NCBI GenBank assembly: GCA_045646865.1
Contig: JAZRLM010000010.1
Span: forward strand, 1 to 54,851
Direction of reading: 5' to 3'
Length of the DNA: 54,851 bases
Origin: SIG440 sp045646865
GTDB lineage: Bacteria; Bacillota; Clostridia; Monoglobales; Monoglobaceae
Shown one piece after another: positions 16,317 to 24,860 of the stretch. Below the pieces are notes generated by a model, which saw nothing but the letters and a program-made list of their open reading frames with translations, had not been told where the DNA came from and searched no databases. A program made the translations under genes and the position numbers. Numbering within the stretch: position 1 is the first letter of the stretch; every line of letters starts with the position of its first letter.

Positions 16317-17269
16317 TTATCTTCGCCCTTTTCTTCGGGTTTAACCGCCACGAATGCAGCAATAGCAACCTCGATCTGTTTGTCATCAGGTTCGTTTGTG
16401 GTAATGCGCTGAAGCCACTTTCCGGGAGCGCTGATTACATCTGTGAATTTGTTATCATGTCGGCCTGCAAACTTAATTATCTCATACGACACTCCTGCAA
16501 CAACCGGCATAAGCGCAAGTCTCAGCAAAAGTCTTGTAAAAGGGTTTTCCCACGAAATAAAAGAGAACACCACTATACTTATCACCATAACAATCAATAA
16601 AAAGCTTGTGCCGCATCTTGGGTGAAGTCTTGTATGCTTTTTAACATTTTCAACAGTCAATTCCTCACCATGCTCATAGCAGTTTATGGTTTTGTGTTCC
16701 GCTCCGTGATACATAAACACACGCTTTATATCATTCATCTGTGAAACAAGAGCCATATATATAAGGAAGATACCAATTCTCACAACACCCTCGGCAGCAG
16801 TCAGCAGAATATGATTATCAATCAAATTTTTAAGAAAACCTACTAATACCGCAGGAAGCATAATAAACAATCCCACGCTGAATATCAAAGACAAGCATAC
16901 CGAAAAATAAATAACTGCATTTGTAGCCTTTTCGCTGCCCAGTTTTTCGTTGAGCCACTTTTCGAATTTGCCCGGCTCCTCCTGTATCTGGTTCCCTTCT
17001 TCATCAAGCTCAAAAAACTTTGCTGAATACATAAGCGACTGTATTCCCAGAATCATTGAGTCAAAGAAATTAACACAACCACGAATTATGGGCAATTTAA
17101 GGAACTTATTCTTTCTTACCTTGCCCATGGGTTTTTCTTCAATCTCAATTTCTCCGTCGGGTTTTCGCACAGCCGTGGCAATCTTCTGCGGTCCACGCAT
17201 CATAACGCCTTCGATAACCGCCTGACCGCCAATGGATGTCTTATGTATTATATCTTTATCTTTTTTCAT
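16310..17269 (-). CDS. DUF1385 (YqhQ-like) membrane protein
   Basis: A 319-residue membrane protein. Typical DUF1385 segments are GGQAVIEGVMMRGP near the start, YHGAEHKTINCYEHGEELTVENV, and HPRCGTSFLLIVMVISI, with about four to five hydrophobic segments (near residues 120-140, 150-180, 225-245 and 255-275). The conserved HGAEHK and RCGTSF motifs suggest an active or metal site, but no reaction is known. ATG 17269 has AAGGAG at 8 nt, preferred over an upstream in-frame start. It is translationally coupled to prmC downstream. Confidence 0.92.
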   Translation of the reverse strand: MKKDKDIIHKTSIGGQAVIEGVMMRGPQKIATAVRKPDGEIEIEEKPMGKVRKNKFLKLPIIRGCVNFFDSMILGIQSLMYSAKFFELDEEGNQIQEEPGKFEKWLNEKLGSEKATNAVIYFSVCLSLIFSVGLFIMLPAVLVGFLKNLIDNHILLTAAEGVVRIGIFLIYMALVSQMNDIKRVFMYHGAEHKTINCYEHGEELTVENVKKHTRLHPRCGTSFLLIVMVISIVVFSFISWENPFTRLLLRLALMPVVAGVSYEIIKFAGRHDNKFTDVISAPGKWLQRITTNEPDDKQIEVAIAAFVAVKPEEKGEDKW

Positions 17270-17389
17270 TGCAATCACTCCTTCAGGGAAACATACTTCC
17301 TTTTTTACAGTATAACATATAGAAAACAAATATACAACACCAAAATTTCAGATATTTTTAAAGAGGGCAGCTTTGCCCCCTTTATACAG

Positions 17390-18370
17390 TTATTTATATC
17401 TGTCAATATCCTCAAGAGTAATTCCCTCGTGAAGCGCAATATTTATGCCGTTTGCAATTATTTCCGCAACACGGCCTACAAGCGTATCAACCTCCTTTGG
17501 GGTTACAACAAAATTCCCGTACCCCTCCTGTAACACCTGTTTTATCAACACATACTTATCTTCATTGGCAACAATTGAAAGCATTTTATACAAGGGTTCG
17601 CTTTCCCTTGCATTTTCCCTCAAATCTTCCAGAAGAACATCTATGGTATCCCCTGCAATGGTGGCGGCATCAACAACTGTAGGTACTCCGACCGCAATTA
17701 CCGGAACGCCAAGGGTCTGCTCATCAATAGCCATGCGTTTGTTGCCTATGCCTGCCCCGGGTGTAATTCCTGTATCACTCATCTGTATTGTGCTGTTTAC
17801 CCTGTCCATCCGTCTTGAACACAGGGCGTCAACCGCAATCACAGCCGATGGCCCTACTTTTTCAACCAATCCCTTGACCATTTCGCCCGTCTCAATTCCG
17901 GTGATTCCCAGCACGCCCGGGGAAACCGCACACACCGACTTTAGTCGGCTGTCTATTTCTTCGGGCATATATTCCAAAAGATGTCTTGTCACCAACACCG
18001 ATTCCACACACTTGGGGCCAACAGCATCTGCTGTTATATTTCGGTTTCCAAGACCAACCACCAGAACGGTTCCGCCAACCTTATCCTTCAAAAGAACAGC
18101 CAGTTCTTTTGCACAAACGCGGCACGCCTCCTCGTATGTCTCCTGCTGCACCTGACCGTTTTCGGGGAGTTCCATAGTGATATACCGTCCCTCAGGCTTG
18201 CCCAGAGCCTTTTCGCCGTCTTCATTTATTATCATCACTCTTGTTACATTTATTCCGCAATCAAAAGCCTCTTCCTCGGCTTCAACGCCTTTTATATTCT
18301 CTGCAATTGCACCATTTTCCATATACATCTCTCTTGCTTCTATGGCAAGGTCTGTCCGTGCACTATACAC
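17390..18370 (-). CDS. gpr: Spore germination protease GPR
   Basis: A 326-residue A25-family protease that degrades the small acid-soluble DNA-protecting proteins during germination. The N-terminal ARTDLAIEA is the self-processing propeptide motif, resembling the SASP cleavage site. Later conserved segments include VVGLGNRNITADAVGP, SPGVLGITGIETGE, VIAVDALCSRR and TPGAGIGNKR, which holds the catalytic aspartates' neighbourhood. The GTG start is favoured by AAGGGGGAG 6 nt upstream and by the usual N-terminal length. A sigma-G-like promoter lies upstream, and a bofC-like gene precedes it on the same strand. Confidence 0.97.
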   Translation of the reverse strand: MYSARTDLAIEAREMYMENGAIAENIKGVEAEEEAFDCGINVTRVMIINEDGEKALGKPEGRYITMELPENGQVQQETYEEACRVCAKELAVLLKDKVGGTVLVVGLGNRNITADAVGPKCVESVLVTRHLLEYMPEEIDSRLKSVCAVSPGVLGITGIETGEMVKGLVEKVGPSAVIAVDALCSRRMDRVNSTIQMSDTGITPGAGIGNKRMAIDEQTLGVPVIAVGVPTVVDAATIAGDTIDVLLEDLRENARESEPLYKMLSIVANEDKYVLIKQVLQEGYGNFVVTPKEVDTLVGRVAEIIANGINIALHEGITLEDIDRYK

Positions 18371-18420
18371 ATATATCTCCCCCTTTTCTTGCTTCTTGAC
18401 ACTTCAGATACTTTGTGCTA

Positions 18421-18449
18421 AAATATGAATATATTGTGAACGTTGATAC
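18421..18449 (-). promoter_or_regulatory. Putative sigma-G/sigma-F promoter of gpr
   Basis: Minus strand GTATC (18449-18445), 17-nt spacer, CATATTT (18427-18421) is close to the forespore consensus (GHATR, CATWMTA). In Bacillus gpr is transcribed by sigma-F and sigma-G, which is consistent. Confidence 0.45.
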
Positions 18450-18463
18450 AATCAACATCTGTT

Positions 18464-18871
18464 TTAACTGGTAAAGTTCTCGATAAACGCCGTAAGTTCC
18501 GAGGCACTTTTGAGCACTACACCGTTGCGGAGCATTTTAAGGTCGCTGTCCGACAAATCATTTTTATATACCTCGCGGTTATATAAAAACTCTTCTTTGC
18601 CGGAATATGCAACATAAACCTCCAGTGCATCACCCTGCAGCCGTACAAGGTAATATTCCCTTTCTTCTGTTGCATTGCGCGGATTTTCAGTTTCGTCTGT
18701 TTCTCCGCTTCGTATTTCGGTTATTTGTCGGGACGCAGAAGTCTGATGCGCCTGAACCTGCTGTTCTTCCATCATATTTCTGGTAAAATTATATGTCGCA
18801 ATCCCCGTTGCAACCGACACCAGCACTAACAGAACAAACAGCATTATAACTTTAAATGTTGTCTTAAGCAT
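18464..18871 (-). CDS. BofC-like C-terminal domain protein with N-terminal membrane anchor
   Basis: A 135-residue protein. Residues 6-28 form a single hydrophobic anchor, and residues 30-70 a polar Gln/Thr/Glu-rich linker. Residues 73-135 (YYLVRLQGDALEVYVAY, then LKMLRNGVVLKSASELTAFIENF) resemble the C-terminal domain of BofC, the forespore protein that restrains SpoIVB signalling in Bacillus. The N-terminal BofC domain is absent, so regulatory equivalence is an inference. It lies just upstream of gpr on the same strand, and divergent from a class A PBP gene. Family call moderate. Confidence 0.65.
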   Translation of the reverse strand: MLKTTFKVIMLFVLLVLVSVATGIATYNFTRNMMEEQQVQAHQTSASRQITEIRSGETDETENPRNATEEREYYLVRLQGDALEVYVAYSGKEEFLYNREVYKNDLSDSDLKMLRNGVVLKSASELTAFIENFTS

Positions 18872-19018
18872 AGATTTATCAACCTTTCCATGTATGTGCA
18901 GGGTATCTCCTGCGCAACATACTTTTTGTTAATTGTTAACATTTACGGTTTTTTTATACCTGTACTTTGGCAAAGAATTCTTACTGTCCCTATGGTCGGG
19001 CAAAAAGGAGTGTTTTGT

Positions 19019-21202
19019 TTGAAAAAAATTTCCCGTAAAAGAAAACATATAATGAACCCATATCTGAAGATTTTTCTGAAAGTGTTTTCAATTACTGTAT
19101 CAGCAGGATTGTTTTTGTCAATCCTTGTTATGTTTGGTGCCATTTTAGGGTTCTTTGGCGATATGGATAATTTAGATCTGGAAGCTATTACCGGCAACAG
19201 TTCTTCACAGGTCATATATATTGACAGTCAGGGCAGCGAACAGGTTATTACCACCCTTTCATCCGAGCAGAACCGCGTCTGGGTAGACCTTGCGAATATC
19301 CCACAGGACATGAAAGATGCCTTTGTTTCTATAGAAGACGAACGTTTTTACTCTCACCACGGGTTTGATATCAAGCGAACATCTAAAGCATTTTTTATGT
19401 TTGTTGCCAATAAGTTTACAGGAAAGAAAACCACCTTTGGCGGCAGCACCATAACCCAGCAGCTTGTTAAAAACATCACCCGCGATGATAAACGTACAGC
19501 GGCGCGTAAAATTCAGGAAATTTCCCGTGCTGTTAACTTGGAAAAGAAAATTTCAAAAGACGAAATCCTTGAACTTTATCTGAATTCCATATACTTGTCA
19601 CAAGGCTGCAACGGCGTACAGACGGCTTCACTAAAATTCTTTGGCAAGCCTGTCAGCGAGCTTAATCTGGCAGAGTGCGCCTCTATCGCAGGCATAACCC
19701 AGTATCCCAGCCTGTATGACCCATTAATTAACCCCGAAAAGAATAAAGAAAAACAGGAAATTGTTCTCGGCAAAATGCTGGAGCTTGGGTACGTTACTCA
19801 AGAAGAATATGACGCCGCCATGGCACATCATCTGGTGTTTACAGAGATTGACCCCAGCACCCTGTCAACAGGAACCATCCACTCATACTTTGTAGATCAG
19901 GTTGTATTTGATGTGCTTGAAGACCTTAAGGGGCTTGGATATTCTGACACAATCGCACAAAAAATGCTATACTCCGGCGGACTTAAAATTGTTACAACCC
20001 TTGACCCGACTGTTCAGTCTGCAATGCAGAATATATTTGAAAATACCGATAACTTCCCCAATTACAACCCCGACAATCCCATTCAGGCGGCAATGGCTGT
20101 GCTTGACCCATATACAGGCGCAGTTAAAGGCATTATCGGCGGCGCAGGCAAAAAAACCGGAAACCTTGTTCTTAATCGTGCAACTCAGACCTTGCGTCAG
20201 CCGGGTTCATCCATCAAGCCCATTTCAGTTTATGCTCCCGCAATTGAAAACGAAATTATTTCTCCGGCAGATATCTTTGATGACAAGGCCATCTCTTACG
20301 GCGGTTGGACTCCCCACAACATTGACAATAAATTCCGTGGTAATGTCTCAATACGCGAAGCAGTCAGAAGATCATATAATACCATACCTGTTCAGGTTCT
20401 GGACAAGCTTGGAGCAGATACCTCTTATAACTTCCTGACAAAACGACTTGGCATTACATCGCTTGTCAAGGACGATATAGGCTATTCTCAGCTAGCCCTG
20501 GGCGGTCTTACCCACGGTATTTCTGTTCTTGAAATGTCTGCATCATATACTCCGTTTATTAACCGTGGTATATACTCAAAACCATACACATATGTTTCCG
20601 TTACAGATTCCGACGACAACGAAATTATGGTAAATAAGCCCGTACAAAACATAGCTATGAGCGAAGAAGCCGCTTACGTTATGAGCCGTATGCTCAAAGA
20701 GGTTGTTACCTCAGGCACGGGTGGCGCTGCTCAACTTGGTTCGGGTATGTATACCGCAGGCAAAACCGGTACCAGCTCTGATTATTATGACCGCTGGTTT
20801 GTTGGTTATACCCCCCATTATGTAGCCGCAGTATGGCACGGCTATGACACTCAAAAATCCGTTCCTTCAACATACAGCAGTCCCTTGATATGGAACAAGG
20901 TTATGACCGAAATTCACAAAGGAAAAGAGGTTATAACCAACATTTCGGCTCCATCAGGCGTAAGATACACAAGCTATTGCAGCGAAACAGGATTGTTGCC
21001 GGGTGAGTTCTGCGGTGATGCCGTAACCGGATTCTGGTTTGTAGGAGGAAATGTTCCTGCCAAAACCTGCGAATCCAAGCACCTGCCTGAAGGCGCAGAA
21101 GAAACCCCTGAAGAAGAGCCCGTTGAAGAAATTGATCTTTCCGAATCCGGCGAGACTCCCGATGAGCCAACAACTGATATCAAGGAAGAGCCTGCAGCAT
21201 AA
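19019..21202 (+). CDS. Class A penicillin-binding protein (bifunctional transglycosylase/transpeptidase)
   Basis: A 727-residue membrane-anchored peptidoglycan polymerase. A basic N-terminus (KKISRKRKH) and one membrane segment (about 18-45) precede the GT51 domain, with EDERFYSHHGFD, GGSTITQQLVKN and KKISKDEILELYLN. The transpeptidase domain shows SSIKP (catalytic Ser-x-x-Lys), SYN and KTGTS. A Glu/Pro-rich tail follows Cys-containing segments near the end. TTG 19019 is chosen because AAGGAG lies 8 nt upstream; the frame is open 43 codons further but that stretch has no ribosome site and would put a second hydrophobic stretch first. Resembles PBP1A/PonA. Confidence 0.95.
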   Translation: MKKISRKRKHIMNPYLKIFLKVFSITVSAGLFLSILVMFGAILGFFGDMDNLDLEAITGNSSSQVIYIDSQGSEQVITTLSSEQNRVWVDLANIPQDMKDAFVSIEDERFYSHHGFDIKRTSKAFFMFVANKFTGKKTTFGGSTITQQLVKNITRDDKRTAARKIQEISRAVNLEKKISKDEILELYLNSIYLSQGCNGVQTASLKFFGKPVSELNLAECASIAGITQYPSLYDPLINPEKNKEKQEIVLGKMLELGYVTQEEYDAAMAHHLVFTEIDPSTLSTGTIHSYFVDQVVFDVLEDLKGLGYSDTIAQKMLYSGGLKIVTTLDPTVQSAMQNIFENTDNFPNYNPDNPIQAAMAVLDPYTGAVKGIIGGAGKKTGNLVLNRATQTLRQPGSSIKPISVYAPAIENEIISPADIFDDKAISYGGWTPHNIDNKFRGNVSIREAVRRSYNTIPVQVLDKLGADTSYNFLTKRLGITSLVKDDIGYSQLALGGLTHGISVLEMSASYTPFINRGIYSKPYTYVSVTDSDDNEIMVNKPVQNIAMSEEAAYVMSRMLKEVVTSGTGGAAQLGSGMYTAGKTGTSSDYYDRWFVGYTPHYVAAVWHGYDTQKSVPSTYSSPLIWNKVMTEIHKGKEVITNISAPSGVRYTSYCSETGLLPGEFCGDAVTGFWFVGGNVPAKTCESKHLPEGAEETPEEEPVEEIDLSESGETPDEPTTDIKEEPAA

Positions 21203-21212
21203 AACTAACATT

Positions 21213-21246
21213 AAAAGACAGAAAGATGCCTTCTTTCTGTCTTTTT
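21213..21246 (+). terminator. Terminator of the PBP gene
   Basis: AAAAGACAGAAAGA pairs with TCTTTCTGTCTTTT around a short loop and runs into TTTTTG, 11 nt after the PBP stop. Confidence 0.85.
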
Positions 21247-21305
21247 GATTGACTTTTAATTGTAAATATATTAAACTTAAAATAAACGACAAAAGGAGAA
21301 TCATT

Positions 21306-22061
21306 ATGAAATTTGTGTCCTGGAATGTAAACGGGCTGCGTGCCTGTCTTGAAAAAGGATTTACCGATATATTCAGAAACTTTGATGCAGATATATTTGC
21401 CCTGCAGGAAACCAAAATGCAACAAGGACAGGCAGAAGTCCCCACCGACGGATATTACCAGTACTGGAACAGCGCTGACAAAAAGGGTTATTCAGGCACA
21501 GCAGTATTTACAAGAATTAAACCAAGCTCTGTATCCTATGGTATCGGCATTGACAAGCACGACCACGAAGGCAGAGTTATCACTCTGGAATTTGACAAAT
21601 TCTATTTTGTCACCTGCTACACCCCCAACTCTCAAAACGAACTGGCACGGCTTGACTACCGTATGGAATGGGAAGACGATTTCAGAAATTATCTGCTTGC
21701 CCTTGACAAGAAAAAACCGGTTGTTCTGTGCGGTGATTTGAACGTCGCTCACAAAGAGATTGACCTTAAAAATCCAAAAACAAACCGCCGCAATGCAGGC
21801 TTTACTGACGAAGAACGTGAAAAAATGACTGCTTTGCTAGAAAGCGGATTTTGCGACAGTTTCAGGTATCTTTACCCCGATAAAACAGATATTTATTCGT
21901 GGTGGAGCTACCGTTTTCAGGCACGCGCCAAGAATGCAGGGTGGCGTATTGACTACTTTGTAACCTCGGATGCAATTAAAGAAGACATTAAAGCCGCCGA
22001 TATACACACCGACATTTTCAGCTCTGACCATTGTCCTGTGTCCCTTGAAATAGAAATTTAA
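21306..22061 (+). CDS. Exodeoxyribonuclease III / AP endonuclease
   Basis: A 251-residue endonuclease-exonuclease-phosphatase-fold enzyme for base-excision repair of abasic sites. Motifs: SWNVNGLRAC, LQETKMQ (metal Glu), the CYTPNSQNELARLDYRMEWE segment, CGDLNVAHKEIDL (catalytic Asp and Asn), WWSYRFQARAKNAGWRIDYF and SSDHCPV with the catalytic Asp-His pair. It is of the Bacillus ExoA / E. coli XthA type; the clear NxGWRIDYF favours ExoA. ATG 21306 has AAAGGAG at proper spacing, so the open frame upstream is discounted. Thioredoxin follows after 49 nt. Confidence 0.96.
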   Translation: MKFVSWNVNGLRACLEKGFTDIFRNFDADIFALQETKMQQGQAEVPTDGYYQYWNSADKKGYSGTAVFTRIKPSSVSYGIGIDKHDHEGRVITLEFDKFYFVTCYTPNSQNELARLDYRMEWEDDFRNYLLALDKKKPVVLCGDLNVAHKEIDLKNPKTNRRNAGFTDEEREKMTALLESGFCDSFRYLYPDKTDIYSWWSYRFQARAKNAGWRIDYFVTSDAIKEDIKAADIHTDIFSSDHCPVSLEIEI

Positions 22062-22110
22062 AGAATATATTTTAAATACAAGAAAATACTAACGAAAAGG
22101 AGATGTAAAA

Positions 22111-22428
22111 ATGAGTATACTGCATTTAACAAGTGAAAATTTTAAATCAACAATCGAAAATACCGACAAATCCGTTCTTGTAGATTTTTTTGCAGAATGG
22201 TGTATGCCCTGCAAAATGTTTGCTCCTATCCTCGAAAAGGTTGCAGAGAAAATCGGTGATACCGCTGTAATCGCCAAGATAAACATTGACGAGGCGGAAG
22301 CCATCGCCATGGAATATCAGGTTGCATCAATCCCCACCGTAATTCTTTTCAAAAACGGAGTCGAGACAGAACGCCACGTTGGAGCAATGTCAGCGGGCGA
22401 GGTTTTAAATCTTTTACAAAACAACTAA
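22111..22428 (+). CDS. trxA: Thioredoxin with CMPC active site
   Basis: A 105-residue thioredoxin-fold protein of standard length. The redox motif is WCMPCK (Cys31, Cys34) instead of the canonical WCGPC. The buried aspartate is in VDFFAEW, and the cis-proline is in the segment VASIPTVILFKNG. Residues between the cysteines tune redox potential, so Met may shift it or the partner range. AAGGAG precedes the ATG. It is the last plus-strand gene before a run of three hairpins and a convergent gene. Confidence 0.94.
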   Translation: MSILHLTSENFKSTIENTDKSVLVDFFAEWCMPCKMFAPILEKVAEKIGDTAVIAKINIDEAEAIAMEYQVASIPTVILFKNGVETERHVGAMSAGEVLNLLQNN

Positions 22429-22429
22429 A

Positions 22430-22457
22430 AATCGGGAGCAGAAATCTGCTCCCGATT
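22430..22457. terminator. Perfect hairpin 1 after trxA
   Basis: AATCGGGAGCAGA and its exact complement form a 13-bp stem with a two-base loop, starting 2 nt after the trxA stop. There is no T run after it on the plus strand, so simple intrinsic termination is not certain; it may protect the mRNA 3' end. Confidence 0.6.
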
Positions 22458-22506
22458 CAGACTACTGACAAACCCACCTGAAAATGGTGGGTTTATCAGT
22501 AGTCTG
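22458..22506. repeat. Hairpin 2, long interrupted palindrome
   Basis: CAGACTACTGA pairs with TCAGTAGTCTG, and inside that AAACCCACC pairs with GGTGGGTTT, giving about 20 paired bases with one internal mismatch and a 7-base loop. It abuts hairpins 1 and 3. Its CAGACT...AACCC edge resembles the edge of the hairpin next to the transposase fragment at 54313. Confidence 0.65.
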
Positions 22507-22535
22507 AGCCGACACAGATTTTTCCGTGTCGGCTC
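22506..22535. terminator. Hairpin 3 between trxA and the acyl-CoA synthetase gene
   Basis: GAGCCGACAC pairs perfectly with GTGTCGGCTC around a 10-base loop. On the plus strand it is followed by TTGCATTTTT, a weak T run, so this hairpin is the best candidate for actual termination of the exoA-like/trxA transcript. Confidence 0.6.
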
Positions 22536-22543
22536 TTGCATTT

Positions 22544-24826
22544 TTACAATTTTGCTCTTATAATCTTACCACTCGTTGTTTTAGGAAGTTCATCACGGAA
22601 TACCACAATTCTGGGGTATTTGTAAGGAGCGGTGTGTTCTTTAACGTAGGTCTGGATTTCCTTTTTCAGTTCCTCGCTGGGGGTTGTATCTTTGGTAAGT
22701 ACAATACTCGCCTTAACAACCTGACCGCGAACATCATCAGGCTCTGCCGATACGCCACATTCAAGAACGTACGGGAGTTCCATAATAACACTTTCAATCT
22801 CAAATGGTCCGATACGGTAGCCGGAAGATTTGATAACGTCATCAATGCGGCTTACATAGAAGTAGAAACCGTCTTCATCCTTATAAGCAACGTCGCCTGT
22901 GTGATAAAGACCGTCGTGCCATACCTCGGCAGTTTTTTCTTCGTCACGGTAATATCCCTTGAACAGACCGCAGGGAACACGTTCTGATGTGCGGATAACA
23001 ATTTCACCGTTTTCACCAACGCCAACACTGTTGCCATCGGGGTCAACAATATCAACATCATAAAGGGGAACGGGTTTACCCATTGCACCCATTTTGTATT
23101 CTCTGCCATAGAGATTGCCGATAAGGCAGGTGGTTTCGGTCTGACCGAAGCCTTCCATAATTTTAAGGCCTGTCAGCTTTTCAATCTGCTTGAATACTTC
23201 AGGGTTAAGTGCTTCGCCTGCAGTTGTTGCGTGCTGAACGGAAGACATATCGTATTTTGAAATATCCTCTTTCATCAACATTCTGTACATTGTGGGGGGA
23301 GCACAGAAGGTTGTGATTTTGTATTTTGCAAACATTGGCAATATGTCTGCCGCATCAAATTTGTCAAAGTCATAAACAAATAGTGCCGCCTCACACAGCC
23401 ATTGTCCGTAAATCTTGCCCCATGCCGCCTTTGCCCAGCCTGTATCTGAAATTGTCAGGTGCAGACCTTCGGGGTCAACACAATGCCAGTAGTTTGCAGT
23501 GTGGAAGTGGCCAAGCGGATATTTAAAGCTGTGAAGTGCCATTTTGGGGTTGCCGGTTGTTCCTGATGTAAAGTAAAGAAGCATATCATCGTCACCGCAG
23601 GGTGAATCTTCCTTGCGTTCATATACATCGGGGAAGGCTTTGTATTCCTCGTCAAAGTTACGCCAGCCGTCCTTTGAACTACCAACAATAATTTTTTCTC
23701 TTAAAGTTGTTGCATTTTTTGAACCTGCCTCTGCACGGTCGGCAATGTCGTCGTCTGCTGTACACAGAATCGCCGAAACACCTGCGGCTTCATAGCGGTA
23801 TTCATAGTCGTGCTCCTGAAGCAAAAAGCTTGCGGGGATTGAAACTGCACCGATTTTCTGAAGTGCAAGTGTTGCAATCCAGAACTGATAGTGGCGCTTG
23901 AGAACCATCATAACCTTGTCGCCTTTTTTGATGCCCAAAGACTCAAAGTAGTTTGCACAACGTGCAGATTCCTTCATAAAGTCGGTAAATGTAAAGCGCT
24001 TTTCTTCGTGGTTTTTTGAAACATAAAGCATTGCCAGTTTCTCAGGCTTGCGACGTGCAATTTCGTCAACAACGTCAAATGCAAAGTTAAACTTGTCCTC
24101 ATTTTTAAAGCTGATTGAAACAAGCGAGCCGTTTTCGTCTTCAACAGTATCAATAAAGTCATGATAAACTCGTTTGTACTCCTGATGAGGCTTGTAGTTG
24201 GACTTTATAACTGCCTTTTCTGCTTTTTCATTTTCTGTACCATTGAGAACGATTGCATAGAACGTGGTGTCCTGCCCTTCAACGGCAATCATACCGTGAG
24301 GAGTTGAACTGTCATAATAGATTGTGTCGCCCTGATGAAGAATTTCGATGTGAGAACCAATCTGAACCTTTAAGGCACCTGTCAGAACAATGTCAAGCTC
24401 CTGACCTGTGTGGGTAGCAAGCTCAATATCCTTCTGTTCTGCCTCTGGGTCATACTTACATTCAACATACAAAGGCTCTGAAACTCTTCCTTTAAAAGCA
24501 GATGCAAGGTTATAATATGTCATACCGTGAGCTTCGTCGATTTTTGTACCTTCGCCGCATCTTGTCACCACGTGGGATTTCAGGGTCGAGCTGACACCTT
24601 CAATAATATCTGTTACACCAACCTTAAAGGCAAGTGCACAACGATAGATGAAAGCAAAACTCAAGTCATGCTGTCCTTCTTCGCAGGCAGCATATTCCTC
24701 ACGGGATACGCCCGTAAGCTTTGCCATAGTTTCTTTTGAAATTCCGCTGATATGACGGAGTTCCTTGATTCTGGTTGCAACTTCGCTTATTTTGAAGTCA
24801 AGACCGGTCATTGTTTCTTCGTTCAT
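22544..24826 (-). CDS. HTH-cupin-acyl-CoA synthetase fusion (AMP-forming)
   Basis: A 760-residue three-part protein. Residues 8-75 are an XRE-type helix-turn-helix (IKELRHISGISKETMAKLTG). Residues about 105-195 are a cupin barrel (TGQELDIVLTGALKVQI, HQGDTIYYDSSTPHG). Residues about 225-760 are an ANL-superfamily acyl-CoA ligase: P-loop YFTSGTTGNPK, FGQTETT, YHTGDVAYKDEDGFYF, RIDDVIKSSGYRIGP, and the adenylation lysine in TTSGKIIR (Lys754). Such ligases activate acetate to medium-chain acids. It should form acyl-AMP then acyl-CoA; chain length is not readable. It is preceded by a T-box leader (24861-25147), an unusual control for this enzyme class. Single-gene unit. Confidence 0.92.
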   Translation of the reverse strand: MNEETMTGLDFKISEVATRIKELRHISGISKETMAKLTGVSREEYAACEEGQHDLSFAFIYRCALAFKVGVTDIIEGVSSTLKSHVVTRCGEGTKIDEAHGMTYYNLASAFKGRVSEPLYVECKYDPEAEQKDIELATHTGQELDIVLTGALKVQIGSHIEILHQGDTIYYDSSTPHGMIAVEGQDTTFYAIVLNGTENEKAEKAVIKSNYKPHQEYKRVYHDFIDTVEDENGSLVSISFKNEDKFNFAFDVVDEIARRKPEKLAMLYVSKNHEEKRFTFTDFMKESARCANYFESLGIKKGDKVMMVLKRHYQFWIATLALQKIGAVSIPASFLLQEHDYEYRYEAAGVSAILCTADDDIADRAEAGSKNATTLREKIIVGSSKDGWRNFDEEYKAFPDVYERKEDSPCGDDDMLLYFTSGTTGNPKMALHSFKYPLGHFHTANYWHCVDPEGLHLTISDTGWAKAAWGKIYGQWLCEAALFVYDFDKFDAADILPMFAKYKITTFCAPPTMYRMLMKEDISKYDMSSVQHATTAGEALNPEVFKQIEKLTGLKIMEGFGQTETTCLIGNLYGREYKMGAMGKPVPLYDVDIVDPDGNSVGVGENGEIVIRTSERVPCGLFKGYYRDEEKTAEVWHDGLYHTGDVAYKDEDGFYFYVSRIDDVIKSSGYRIGPFEIESVIMELPYVLECGVSAEPDDVRGQVVKASIVLTKDTTPSEELKKEIQTYVKEHTAPYKYPRIVVFRDELPKTTSGKIIRAKL

Positions 24827-24860
24827 AATATCTCAATCCTTTCTTTAGAATTCTTTGAGA

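Noticed and set aside
17445..18155. Plus-strand frame of 236 codons
   Set aside because: Exactly antisense to gpr, whose motifs are clear; no ribosome site and Ser/Thr-rich shadow composition.
18890..19018. 43-residue N-terminal extension of the PBP
   Set aside because: The TTG at 19019 has AAGGAG at ideal spacing; the extension lacks a ribosome site and would add an unneeded hydrophobic segment.
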